From Patescibacteria group bacterium (GTDB lineage Bacteria > Patescibacteriota > Patescibacteriia > UBA9934 > GWF2-40-263), in assembly GCA_004298405.1 (NCBI GenBank), contig SCSL01000095.1:1-9250 (forward strand): DNA of 9,250 bases, read 5' to 3'. Shown piece by piece: positions 1 through 7,204 of this stretch (positions are counted from its first letter, which is position 1; every line of letters starts with the position of its first letter). The position numbers and the translations under genes were made by a program. Under the pieces are notes generated by a model. It did no database searches, was not told the DNA's origin, and worked only from the letters and a program-made list of their open reading frames with translations.

Positions 1-82
1 TAGAGAGATGCGCCATATGAGCCACATCTTGAGCCACTCTCCACTCTTTTTCAAAGGAATCCTGTTTGTCTATCTTTTCCAT
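1..82 (-). CDS. gatC: Probable GatC, subunit C of Asp-tRNA(Asn)/Glu-tRNA(Gln) amidotransferase (N-terminal fragment)
   Basis: Only the first 27 codons lie in the window; the gene continues past the left edge. The ATG is at 82-80 on the minus strand, and an in-frame TGA eight codons upstream limits any longer start. The fragment ends in WRVAQDVAHMAHLS, which fits the GatC N-terminal pattern (a hydrophobic residue, then D-V-x-H-x-A-x-L), usually followed by an R-L motif just beyond this edge. In the family, GatC is a small subunit that stabilises GatA on GatB, so that misacylated Asp-tRNA(Asn) or Glu-tRNA(Gln) can be amidated in the cytoplasm. The leader before the motif (MEKIDKQDSFEKE) is somewhat longer and more charged than usual. 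I see no clear Shine-Dalgarno site or promoter. With so few residues the call is a pattern match, and another helical protein cannot be excluded. Confidence 0.5.
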   Translation of the reverse strand, partial: MEKIDKQDSFEKEWRVAQDVAHMAHLS

Positions 83-189
83 GAATGTCTGGTGTGAACT
101 ATCTCATGGACCAGTGCAAGGGATTGTGATTTTCAAAGATCTCTGATGAGGTTCTTTCGTCGGTGGAAAACAAAAGGTTGCAAGAATAC

Positions 190-214
190 AAAAATCAGCC
201 TCTGAAGGCTGGTT
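190..214 (-). terminator. Rho-independent terminator of rpmB
   Basis: Read on the minus strand, a stem of CAGCCT and AGGCTG (plus-strand arms 196-201 and 206-211) encloses a 4-base loop. It extends by about three weaker pairs, one of them G-U, and is followed directly by five T residues (plus-strand A run 190-194). It lies 5 bases after the rpmB stop codon, which is the expected position. The T run is short, so termination may be incomplete. Confidence 0.75.
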
Positions 215-218
215 ATTG

Positions 219-464
219 TTAGGCGAGAGCCTGGGTTTTTTTGAGGGCGCCCAGATCGTAGGCCTTTCCGTCGCGATCCCATTTTTTGAGCGTTCGAAGA
301 CCTCGAGTAGAGATCATGACCGTTATGGTTCGACCGGTCTTTGGATTGACGAGCCGTTTCTTCTGGAGATTCGGAAAGAGTTTACGCTTGACCTTCACAT
401 TGGAGTGAGACACAAGCTGTCCAGTGGACGTCTTTTTGCCCGTAATGATGCAGGATTTAGACAT
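219..464 (-). CDS. rpmB: 50S ribosomal protein bL28
   Basis: This 81-residue protein is a component of the large ribosomal subunit. The N-terminus (MSKSCIITGKK), the following SHSN segment, the K/R-rich stretch VKRKLFPNLQKKR and the ISTRGLRTLKK segment match the bL28 family in order and spacing, and the length is close to the usual 70-80 residues. Cys5 is the only cysteine, so this is a form without the paired zinc-binding cysteines seen in some bL28 proteins. The gene stands alone: a -35/-10 promoter lies just upstream (488-516) and a hairpin terminator just downstream (190-214), so it is probably monocistronic. The ATG has no Shine-Dalgarno site and the predicted leader is only about 17 bases. 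The gene beyond the terminator on the same strand is the probable gatC, also a translation gene. Confidence 0.95.
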   Translation of the reverse strand: MSKSCIITGKKTSTGQLVSHSNVKVKRKLFPNLQKKRLVNPKTGRTITVMISTRGLRTLKKWDRDGKAYDLGALKKTQALA

Positions 465-487
465 AGAGTATTGATTTAGTCGATGGG

Positions 488-516
488 AGTATAGATCAAG
501 CTTTCGAGACTGTCTA
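488..516 (-). promoter_or_regulatory. Sigma70-type promoter for rpmB
   Basis: On the minus strand, TAGACA (511-516) and TATACT (488-493) each match the -35 and -10 consensus at 5 of 6 positions and are 17 bases apart, the ideal spacing. Transcription should start near 481, giving a leader of about 17 bases to the rpmB ATG at 464. The -35 hexamer lies inside a 6-bp inverted repeat, GAGACT-GTCT-AGTCTC (506-521), which may be an operator. Confidence 0.7.
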
Positions 517-541
517 GTCTCCTGTGTTAAACTGGAGTTCT

Positions 542-1066
542 ATGCAACAAGCCGTTCCGAAACTTTGGATTTTTTTCTTTCTCATCATCGTGATTCTTGT
601 AGTTGCGATTTTTGTATCCGGACCTCCAGCTCCATCTTCTGGCTCAAACGAATCCAGCGTCCCGGAACCGACCCGCTATGCGACATTTGAAGAAATGCTT
701 GATTTGGGAGGAAATGCCATTTACGTAGAGAATCAGAAAAGTGGAAGCACCTCGGTTCTTGTGGGTTTTGTTGTTCTGTCTGCGCCTGGTTACGTTGTGA
801 TCTATAACGATAATAGTGGCGTCCCGGGATCCGTCATCGGCGAATCAGTGCTTTTTCAAACGGGCGGAGAGCATCTCACGATCTCCTTGAATGAACCACT
901 CGTCGAGAATCAAGTCTATTACGCCATGCTCTATCATGATGACGGTGATGGACGGTTTCGAGCGGATACAGACGTTCAAGTTGTTGATTCGGAACAGTCC
1001 GTCGTGCTCATGACATTTCTCGCCTCATTAGAAGCCGAGCCAGAACCAGGACCTATAGAACCCTGA
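542..1066 (+). CDS. Membrane-anchored protein with a DUF7282-like beta domain
   Basis: I chose the ATG at 542 (174 residues) because GGAG lies 4 bases upstream; a GTG at 524 would add six residues and has no such site. Residues 8-27 (LWIFFFLIIVILVVAIFVSG) form a single N-terminal membrane helix or uncleaved signal anchor. A Pro/Ser-rich linker follows, then an outside domain of about 110 residues. That domain carries the pattern GYVVIYNDNSG-GVPGSVIGES-LTISLNEPL-YYAMLYHDDGDGRF, which resembles DUF7282, a beta-sandwich family of unknown function found on archaeal and bacterial surface proteins. The acidic DDGDG loop could bind a metal, but that is speculative. The tail is Pro/Glu-rich. The gene is divergent from rpmB, 77 bases away. 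The next operon has its own promoter, and I see no terminator between them. Function is unknown. Confidence 0.85.
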   Translation: MQQAVPKLWIFFFLIIVILVVAIFVSGPPAPSSGSNESSVPEPTRYATFEEMLDLGGNAIYVENQKSGSTSVLVGFVVLSAPGYVVIYNDNSGVPGSVIGESVLFQTGGEHLTISLNEPLVENQVYYAMLYHDDGDGRFRADTDVQVVDSEQSVVLMTFLASLEAEPEPGPIEP

Positions 1067-1072
1067 GTTGAA

Positions 1073-1101
1073 TTTCAAGCAAATGGGTGGTGTGCTAGAA
1101 T
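1073..1101 (+). promoter_or_regulatory. Extended -10 promoter of the six-gene operon
   Basis: TGC followed by TAGAAT (1093-1101) is an extended -10 with 5 of 6 consensus bases in the hexamer. The -35 at 17-base spacing (TTTCAA, 1073-1078) is weak, as is common when the -10 is extended. The expected start of transcription, near 1108, is only about 3 bases before the ATG at 1111, so the mRNA would be leaderless or nearly so. Confidence 0.6.
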
Positions 1102-1110
1102 AACATAACT

Positions 1111-1845
1111 ATGCCCACAAAAAAGAAACAAGATGTCCGTCCTGAGCAGGATCGTCCACTCGTCTGCCGCCTCCCGCTGAGCGCTGGAGAAAAACCAACG
1201 AAACCCACAAGCTTGAACGAGATCACTTGGCGGATTTTCCGTATCATGGCGGAGTTTGTCGAAGGGTTTCAGTTTTTGTCCGAGTCCAGCCGTGAAGTGA
1301 CATTTTTTGGTTCTGCCAGGACCAAAAAAACGGATCATTGGTACAAAGAAGGAGTGAAACTCGGTCGACTTCTCGCCGAATCAGGATTCACCGTCATCAC
1401 CGGTGGCGGTCCTGGGATCATGGAGGCCGTAAATAAGGGAGCGAAAGAGGGAGGAGGAGAGTCGATTGGGTTGAACATCCAATTACCAACCGAACAGAGA
1501 ATCAATCCTTATGTAACGAAAGGACGGGGATTCTACTATTTTTTCACGCGCAAAGTGATGCTTGCGGCTTCTGCACAGGCATATGTTTATTTTCCAGGGG
1601 GGTTTGGGACGTTGGACGAACTTTTTGAGATCGTCACATTGATCCAGACTGGAAAGATGCAATCGACGCCAGTGGTTTGTGTGGGAAAGGAATTTTGGAC
1701 GGGGTTGTTTGAGTGGGTTGAAAAAGTTCAGATCGACACGTACAAGACGATCACGCCCAAAGAACGGAAGATAATTCAGGTTGTCGATTCAGCCAAAGAA
1801 GCGTTTGAGATTATTTGTGGATCCGAGGAGCGGACGTTTTTCTAG
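1111..1845 (+). CDS. LOG-family protein (nucleotide 5'-monophosphate phosphoribohydrolase-like, TIGR00730 type)
   Basis: This is a 244-residue Rossmann-fold protein of the LOG / 'lysine decarboxylase-like' family. Members cleave the N-glycosidic bond of nucleoside 5'-monophosphates, releasing the base and ribose 5-phosphate; in plants and some bacteria this activates cytokinins. Both signature motifs are present: GGGPGIMEA (98-106), and PGGFGTLDE (162-170), which holds the catalytic Glu. An Arg-Lys pair (147-148) sits before the second motif, as in the family. The strand FFGSAR (65-70) opens the fold. The first 60 residues are an extra basic, then helical extension not needed for the core. 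The gene heads the operon, and the next ATG is 2 bases after its TAG. No Shine-Dalgarno site is seen, which fits a leaderless start. The natural substrate cannot be read from the sequence; nucleotide salvage or turnover is the most likely role. Confidence 0.88.
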   Translation: MPTKKKQDVRPEQDRPLVCRLPLSAGEKPTKPTSLNEITWRIFRIMAEFVEGFQFLSESSREVTFFGSARTKKTDHWYKEGVKLGRLLAESGFTVITGGGPGIMEAVNKGAKEGGGESIGLNIQLPTEQRINPYVTKGRGFYYFFTRKVMLAASAQAYVYFPGGFGTLDELFEIVTLIQTGKMQSTPVVCVGKEFWTGLFEWVEKVQIDTYKTITPKERKIIQVVDSAKEAFEIICGSEERTFF

Positions 1846-1847
1846 AT

Positions 1848-3197
1848 ATGGCAAACCATTCTCATAATGGAAGCGCCCCGCGTGCCTGGGTCGTGGATGT
1901 CAACATGGGATACGGACATTCGCGTGCGGCGTTTGCGTTGAAAGATCTCAGCGGTGGACATATTCTTTCTGCAAATGATTATCCTGGGATTCCGTCACAG
2001 GATCGATCTCGTTGGCAAGAAAGTCGGAAATTGTACGAGTTTATTTCTCGCATGAAACCTCTTCCGGTGATTGGGAATTTTTTGTTTGAGGCAATGGATC
2101 ATTGGCAAGAGATCCCTTCGTTCTATCCCCGTCGCGATCTCTCCAAACCAAACACGCAGTTGCGGCAGATTTTTTACATGATTCACCGTGGGTTTGGACG
2201 ACATCTGATCGAGAAACTTTCCGAAAATCCGATGCCATTTGTGTCGACGTTTTTCATTCCTGCCTTTTTTGCTGACTACTATGATTATCCTGGTGACATC
2301 TGGTGTGTGACAACGGACGCGGATATTTCACGCGCCTGGGCGCCACTGGATCCAAAGCGGAGTCGGATCAAGTACTTAGCAAGTAATGGTCGGGTCGTGG
2401 AGCGATTGAAGTTGTATGGCGTTCGCGCGGATCATATTTTTTTGACGGGATTTCCTCTTCCAAAAGAGTTGGTCGGCGGACCAGAGGGAGACGTGTTGAG
2501 AGATCTTCTGACCGAACGTCTGTGCAATCTTGATCCAAATGGGATTTTTCACGAGCGCTATTCGCGTGCCCTCCAGACGGAGCTTGGATCCGTTCGCTGT
2601 AAACGCACAACAGCCTCCCATCCACTAACCTTGACCTATTCAGTAGGCGGAGCCGGAGCTCAGCGTGCGTTGGGCGTGAGAGTTTTGAAAAGTCTCAAGT
2701 CTCGCATTGCTCGACATGAAATTCGTGTGAATCTGATGGCGGGGTATCGTCGCGACGCTATTTCGTATTATCGGGAGGCGGTGAAAGAGGTGGGTCTCAA
2801 GAAAGAATTAGGCGAGTGGGTCTGTGTTCCAGAACATGCCTCTCGGGCTGAGTACTTTTCTGATTTCACCCAAACACTCAAGACAACCGATATTCTTTGG
2901 ACCAAGCCCAGTGAGCTTTCATTTTACTGTGGCCTTGGGATTGGGATCGTCATGGCGCCACCGATTGGTTCACAAGAAGAATTTAACCGCGTTTGGCTGA
3001 CCTATGTGGGTGGCGGCGTTTCACAAAATGATCCACGGTACACGGCTGAATGGTTGTTTGATTGGATTGCTTCAGGGGGCGTTGCTCGCATGGCCTGGAA
3101 TGGCTACATTGAAGCCCCAACGCACGGAGCGTATCGTATAGAGGACGTTGTTTTAGGTCGTCAGAGCGAAATTCACCCACTTCCTCTCATTGTGTAA
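1848..3197 (+). CDS. Divergent GT-B glycosyltransferase-like protein (MGDG synthase / MurG-like fold)
   Basis: The ATG at 1848 (449 residues) is 2 bases after the LOG stop; an upstream in-frame TTG at 1815 would overlap that gene and is less likely. An AGGAG at 1826-1830 is rather far away. The layout follows GT-B lipid or lipid-linked glycosyltransferases. The N-terminal loop GYGHSRAA (21-28) resembles the G-x-GH-x-x-AA loop. VTTDADISRAW (from 154) matches the acceptor-domain 'TD...W' segment, followed by GVRADHIFLTGFPLP as in the linker to the second domain. In the C-terminal domain, TKPSE (352-356) replaces the usual KPGG, and SQEEFN (375-380) matches the Q-x-x-N sugar-nucleotide site. No membrane helix is apparent; such enzymes act at the inner face of the membrane. 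The next gene, 2 bases on, encodes a membrane protein and may be a partner. Donor and acceptor are unknown, and the changed KPGG motif leaves activity open. Confidence 0.65.
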   Translation: MANHSHNGSAPRAWVVDVNMGYGHSRAAFALKDLSGGHILSANDYPGIPSQDRSRWQESRKLYEFISRMKPLPVIGNFLFEAMDHWQEIPSFYPRRDLSKPNTQLRQIFYMIHRGFGRHLIEKLSENPMPFVSTFFIPAFFADYYDYPGDIWCVTTDADISRAWAPLDPKRSRIKYLASNGRVVERLKLYGVRADHIFLTGFPLPKELVGGPEGDVLRDLLTERLCNLDPNGIFHERYSRALQTELGSVRCKRTTASHPLTLTYSVGGAGAQRALGVRVLKSLKSRIARHEIRVNLMAGYRRDAISYYREAVKEVGLKKELGEWVCVPEHASRAEYFSDFTQTLKTTDILWTKPSELSFYCGLGIGIVMAPPIGSQEEFNRVWLTYVGGGVSQNDPRYTAEWLFDWIASGGVARMAWNGYIEAPTHGAYRIEDVVLGRQSEIHPLPLIV

Positions 3198-3199
3198 TT

Positions 3200-4783
3200 A
3201 TGGACAAAGCCCTGGAACATCTCCTTTCCACCGTCGTGCAGATGCGTCGAGAGGATGAAGAGCTTGCGCGTGAGGAGGATGTGATTCATGTTTCCGAAAC
3301 CGTTTCTGCGGCGGCATCGGTGTATGAGACCGTCCGCAATGCCCTTGAGTACGACGAGGAGCACCTCCTGCGTCGCAATGCGATCCGGCGTATTTTGAAG
3401 CGACGCATGATTGATGTGCCTTCGGGAGAAATGGCCCAAAAACTTATTCGCGAGCTCATTTGGGCACGCTATCTTCCAAATGGGAAGGTTCCATCCCGCC
3501 TCGTGGAAAAGGTGAGGGCGATTCTGGAGAAGTACACATTTTTATTTCTCACTTTAGAACCTGAGAGTAAGGATGGACAGCGAGTCTACGACTGGTTGCT
3601 GGACGTTCTCTCGGTCGAAATAGAATATTCTCTTGGACCTCCCTGCATTGACGAAGCTCTCGCGAGTTTTGCGTATCAAGAGCTGAAAAAACGAGTCGAT
3701 TGGCAGACGCAAACGTTACCGTCAGAGGATCGCGATCTCCAGTTGTACATCGCCATTCATCGAGCCGTGCTCAAATCCAATCAGGCGACATTGAGGTATC
3801 GCATTCTCACACTTTATTACAACACCTGGAGGAAGGCTGGCGCAGGAGACCATGTGGTGAAAGAGATCGCGATGAATCTGGTGAAGGTCATCGACTCGGT
3901 TGAGCATCAAATTCTGCATCCTGCCCAGGACGAGATGTATCGTTTTGTCCGACGTCACGCGATTGTCTTTCATGTTCTTTCAGATATTGTCCGAGACAAT
4001 CCCGAAGCGTTTGCCAGTGCCTTGCAGGCGGGAGATATGACAAGTATCGACTCGGCCGTGATGAAAGCCGCGGAGGCTCGATACAGTTCGTTTCGCACCA
4101 AGCTCGGCCGCACGGTCGTGCGCGCCGCCCTCTTTTTACTCCTCACCAAATCCATTCTTGCGGTGCTGTTGGAACTTCCCTACGAGATCTTCATCCTTCG
4201 CACGACGGACTATCTTCCACTGGTCGTGAACATTTTATTTCCTCCCATCCTGTTGATGCTGATTGGGTTGAGCGTCCGCATTCCGAAAAAGAAAAATACC
4301 GAGCGAATCCTGGATGAGCTCCATGCTATTTTTGGAGTAGGGGATGAATTTTCCCTTATCTTTAAGCGAAAACGTCCATGGGGTCGTGGAGCGCTTTGGT
4401 GGATTTTCAACACACTTTACATGGCAATTCTTCTGTTGACGATTATCGTCATCGTCACCGTTCTTTCCTCATTCGACTTTAATCCATTGTCCATCTTCTT
4501 CTTCATCTTCTTCTTGTCGTTGGTTGCGTACTTCGGTTTGCGCATCCGTAATACGCGTCGCGAGCTTGTGATCATTGATTCATCTCGAGGATTCTTTGGG
4601 ACGCTCGCAGATATGTTGTTTCTCCCGATTGTCCGTTCAGGACGCTGGGTGGCCCTGCGTGCTCCGCGCGTGAATATTTTTTTGTTCTTTTTTGACTTCA
4701 TCATCGAGGCACCATTCAAGGCGGCGATTGATATCGTAGAAAGCTGGTTGGTGTTTTTGCGCGAGAAGCAAGAGGAGATATAG
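3200..4783 (+). CDS. Conserved-looking polytopic membrane protein of unknown function
   Basis: This is a 527-residue protein I cannot assign. The first 300 residues are soluble, charged and mostly helical. They begin with an acidic coiled-coil-like stretch (MRREDEELAREEDVIHVSE) and a basic patch (EEHLLRRNAIRRILKRRM, about 52-69). Four probable membrane helices follow at about 307-327, 337-358, 400-423 and 428-447, with a basic loop (KKKNTE, KRKRPWGRG) between the second and third. The tail (about 455-527) has amphipathic aromatic stretches, LADMLFLPIVRSGRW and VNIFLFFFDFIIEAPF, that may lie in the membrane surface. The EEHLLRRNAI region resembles proteins I recall from Patescibacteria, but I could not verify this. 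The gene sits 2 bases after the glycosyltransferase-like gene and 6 bases before the hydrolase, so a scaffold, transporter or export role in the same envelope pathway is possible. It has no Shine-Dalgarno site. Confidence 0.8.
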   Translation: MDKALEHLLSTVVQMRREDEELAREEDVIHVSETVSAAASVYETVRNALEYDEEHLLRRNAIRRILKRRMIDVPSGEMAQKLIRELIWARYLPNGKVPSRLVEKVRAILEKYTFLFLTLEPESKDGQRVYDWLLDVLSVEIEYSLGPPCIDEALASFAYQELKKRVDWQTQTLPSEDRDLQLYIAIHRAVLKSNQATLRYRILTLYYNTWRKAGAGDHVVKEIAMNLVKVIDSVEHQILHPAQDEMYRFVRRHAIVFHVLSDIVRDNPEAFASALQAGDMTSIDSAVMKAAEARYSSFRTKLGRTVVRAALFLLLTKSILAVLLELPYEIFILRTTDYLPLVVNILFPPILLMLIGLSVRIPKKKNTERILDELHAIFGVGDEFSLIFKRKRPWGRGALWWIFNTLYMAILLLTIIVIVTVLSSFDFNPLSIFFFIFFLSLVAYFGLRIRNTRRELVIIDSSRGFFGTLADMLFLPIVRSGRWVALRAPRVNIFLFFFDFIIEAPFKAAIDIVESWLVFLREKQEEI

Positions 4784-4789
4784 AGAACC

Positions 4790-5788
4790 ATGAACCATCA
4801 TCATTCCAAATCGTTTTACGTGTTTGTCTCTTTAGCAACGGGGCTCACCCTTGCCTTGTTTACGTATGCCTTTGTTTGGCTCAACACAAGGAATGTCATT
4901 GAGCCTACATTTGGTGTGACGTTTTCATGGGTCTATGCACGCCAGCTTGGGGCGGATCCTGAAGAGACCTATCGCGCGATCATCGATGATTTGGGAGTTC
5001 GTCATGTTCGACTCCCATTGTATTGGTCTGAGATTGAGCGTACGCAAGGGCAATACGACTGGTCCATCCCCGACGAGCTCATGGCGCTTTCTCAAGAGCG
5101 GGATGTGAAGATTACGCTCGTCGCCGGGATGAAGGTTCCGCGATGGCCAGAATGTTATATTCCAGATTGGGCTGAGTCATTGAATGGAGATCAACAACAT
5201 CAGGCAGTGCTTTCGTTTCTTGAACAGACCGTACGTCACTATCAGAATTCAACGGCACTTGCGCGTTGGCAGGTTGAAAACGAACCATTTTTTCCATTTG
5301 GTCAGTGTCCGACAATCACCGGCGCCCAGTTTCAAGAACGTGTGGAACGTGTGAGGTCGCTTGATGGTCGACCTATTCAAGCCACGGTAAGCGGTGAACT
5401 TGGATCCTGGATCGACTCTGCCAAGGTCGCCGATGTCCTTGGAATCTCATTATATCGTCAGACCTGGAATGATTTTTTTGGCTACTTTATCTATCCTTTA
5501 ACACCTGAGTACTACTTTTTTCGTGCATCTCTCGTACAAGATGATATCAGTAAGGTCATTGTTTCAGAACTCCAGGCTGAGCCCTGGTTTCCTGAGCCTA
5601 TTGAATCCCGACCGCTGACGCAGTGGTACGAGTCGTTTGATGTCGACTTGTTTGAGGACAATGTTGCGTTTGCCCGGGAGGTCGGAGTCTCAGAGGCGTA
5701 TTTGTGGGGAGCAGAATGGTGGTACGTGTTGAAGGAGGCAGGGGATGACCGTTTGTGGAAGGCCGCTCGACAATTATTTATCCATTAG
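4790..5788 (+). CDS. Membrane-anchored clan GH-A glycoside hydrolase-like protein
   Basis: This 332-residue protein has one N-terminal membrane helix (about 9-31) that places a TIM-barrel domain outside the membrane. The features of clan GH-A retaining hydrolases (such as families 5, 39 and 42) are visible in order. GVTFSW and LGVRHVRLPLYWSEIE (69-83) form the early strands. WQVENEP (160-166) contains Asn164-Glu165, the acid/base pair at the end of strand 4. VSELQAEPW (258-266) supplies Glu260, the likely nucleophile of strand 7. LWGAEWW near the end matches strand 8. The barrel is short compared with typical enzymes, with few loop insertions. AGAGGAG lies 12 bases before the ATG. Neighbours suggest trimming or remodelling of an exported glycan or glycolipid, possibly the product of the upstream glycosyltransferase-like protein. 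The exact GH family and substrate cannot be fixed from the sequence alone. Confidence 0.8.
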   Translation: MNHHHSKSFYVFVSLATGLTLALFTYAFVWLNTRNVIEPTFGVTFSWVYARQLGADPEETYRAIIDDLGVRHVRLPLYWSEIERTQGQYDWSIPDELMALSQERDVKITLVAGMKVPRWPECYIPDWAESLNGDQQHQAVLSFLEQTVRHYQNSTALARWQVENEPFFPFGQCPTITGAQFQERVERVRSLDGRPIQATVSGELGSWIDSAKVADVLGISLYRQTWNDFFGYFIYPLTPEYYFFRASLVQDDISKVIVSELQAEPWFPEPIESRPLTQWYESFDVDLFEDNVAFAREVGVSEAYLWGAEWWYVLKEAGDDRLWKAARQLFIH

Positions 5789-5791
5789 CCT

Positions 5792-7201
5792 ATGGCAAAG
5801 CAGAATACATTTGACGTGATCGTGATTGGATCAGGATCGGCTGGATTTTCCGCCGTAGAAGCGGCGGTGAGCCAAGGGGCTCGCGTCTGTCTGATCGAAA
5901 AGAATCGTCTGGGTGGTGAATGTCCAAATGAAGCCTGTATTCCTTCGAAAGCCCTTCTGAAAGCCGCGAGCGTGTATCGCCTGCTTGGGAATGTGCGTGA
6001 ATTTGGATTGGATGCATCCGGCAGAAGTTTTGACTGGAAAAAAGTGCAGGCATATCGAGAACAGGTCGTGAGGACCATTACGGGTGGAGCAGACGGCGAG
6101 CGATACGAACAGATCCTCAAGCGTCTAAAAGTTATCTGGAAGAAGGGCGAGGCCCGATTTATCGATCCCAACACTCTGGAAGTGAACAATGAACGATTGA
6201 GTGCTCGGGCGATGGTGATTGCAACAGGGTCGCAAGATGTTATCCCCCTTATTGATGGGTTGCGGGATATCCGTTTTTGGGGATGGAGGGAAGCACTCAC
6301 GTCTTTGCGCCAACCAAAGTCCATCGCGATTATTGGCGGGGGACCCGTGGCGTGCGAGATCGCGACGTTCTATGCTTCTTTTGGAACCCGCGTGATTATG
6401 TTGCAGTCGACTCCAATGGTCTTGCATCGTGAGGATGAAGAAATTTCTGCGCGCGCGCAAAAGGCGCTTGAGGCGCTTGGGGTTGAAGTGGTGGTGGGAG
6501 CAGAAGTTCTCTCTTGTGTGAATGGGGGGATGGGAGCGATCGGCTTGAAAGTGAAGATCCAAAAACAAGAGACAGTTTTTGCGGTTGAGACGGTTGTTGT
6601 GGCGGCAGGCAAACGACCTCGGGTCGCCCATCTTGGTCTTGAACGTGCCCAACTTGTAATGGGTGACATGGGATTACAAACCGACGCTACACAACGAACA
6701 AACCGACCGTCTATTTTTTCTGCTGGTGATGTTGATGGGGGGCTCATGTTTACGCACACGGCGCATCACGAAGGGTGGATTGCCGGACACAATGCCGCTC
6801 GGGTCGCGTTAAAGAAGAAATCCGGCTGGCTCAAATCAGACGAACGGGTTGTTCCGCGTGTGACGTTTATCTATCCTGAAGTGGCGAGTGTCGGGATGAC
6901 GCAAACACAGGCACAGGCAAAATATGGAAAGGTTCTTGTTGGACGATATGAAGTGACCTTCCTTGGACGGGCGGCTACAGACCACAGCCCCAAGGGTCTT
7001 ATCAAGTTAGTCGCCCATCCAAAAACACGTAAACTTTTGGGTGCGCACGTGCTCTGTCCACAAGCAGGAGAACTCATCCATGAGGCGGCATTGGCCATGT
7101 ATCTTGGTGCCCCCATCGACAAAATTGGTCAGATGATTCATGCGTTCCCCACCTATGCAGAAGGACTCAAGGCAGCCGCATCTCTGGCAAAGGTTGAGTA
7201 G
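5792..7201 (+). CDS. FAD-dependent pyridine nucleotide-disulfide oxidoreductase (dihydrolipoamide dehydrogenase / mercuric reductase-like)
   Basis: This 469-residue protein is complete for the family. It has an FAD-binding GSGSAG (13-18), a redox-active disulfide site GGECPNEACIPSK (41-53; Cys44 and Cys49), IATGS (143-147), an NAD(P)-binding GGGPVACE (182-189), the second FAD motif FSAGDVDGG, and a C-terminal dimerisation domain. Members pass electrons from NAD(P)H through FAD to a disulfide, metal or other acceptor in the cytoplasm. In the C-terminal segment HAFPTYAE (450-457), Phe452 stands where dihydrolipoamide dehydrogenases have the catalytic His of HAHPT. This argues against a standard E3 role, as does the absence of E1, E2 or lipoyl genes nearby. 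No N-terminal heavy-metal domain and no C-terminal Cys pair of MerA are present. A thiol or quinone reductase-like activity is possible. The gene starts 3 bases after the previous stop, without a Shine-Dalgarno site. Confidence 0.9.
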   Translation: MAKQNTFDVIVIGSGSAGFSAVEAAVSQGARVCLIEKNRLGGECPNEACIPSKALLKAASVYRLLGNVREFGLDASGRSFDWKKVQAYREQVVRTITGGADGERYEQILKRLKVIWKKGEARFIDPNTLEVNNERLSARAMVIATGSQDVIPLIDGLRDIRFWGWREALTSLRQPKSIAIIGGGPVACEIATFYASFGTRVIMLQSTPMVLHREDEEISARAQKALEALGVEVVVGAEVLSCVNGGMGAIGLKVKIQKQETVFAVETVVVAAGKRPRVAHLGLERAQLVMGDMGLQTDATQRTNRPSIFSAGDVDGGLMFTHTAHHEGWIAGHNAARVALKKKSGWLKSDERVVPRVTFIYPEVASVGMTQTQAQAKYGKVLVGRYEVTFLGRAATDHSPKGLIKLVAHPKTRKLLGAHVLCPQAGELIHEAALAMYLGAPIDKIGQMIHAFPTYAEGLKAAASLAKVE

Positions 7202-7204
7202 CGT

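Noticed and set aside
83..189. A promoter for the probable gatC in the gap before it
   Set aside because: The best candidates matched only about 4 of 6 bases at -10 with no usable -35, so none is supported.
216..479. Plus-strand 87-codon open frame opposite rpmB
   Set aside because: It is antisense to a clear bL28 gene and its translation resembles no protein.
524..541. GTG at 524 as the start of the DUF7282-like gene
   Set aside because: It has no Shine-Dalgarno site, whereas the ATG at 542 has GGAG 4 bases before it; the extra six residues add nothing recognisable.
1815..1847. TTG at 1815 as the start of the glycosyltransferase-like gene
   Set aside because: It would overlap the LOG gene by 31 bases. 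The ATG at 1848 is 2 bases after that gene's stop, like the other junctions in the operon.
4488..4518. TTC/ATC-rich tract as a microsatellite
   Set aside because: It simply encodes a Phe/Ile-rich membrane helix in frame, and the units are irregular.
4417..4791. Minus-strand 124-codon open frame rich in Lys/Arg/Asn
   Set aside because: It is the reverse of a membrane-helix coding region; the basic composition follows from TTC/ATC-rich sense codons.
5785..6652. Two long minus-strand open frames (179 and 175 codons) opposite the oxidoreductase gene
   Set aside because: Both lie over intact, conserved FAD/disulfide motifs on the plus strand, and their Arg/Ser/Pro-rich translations are typical of antisense shadows.
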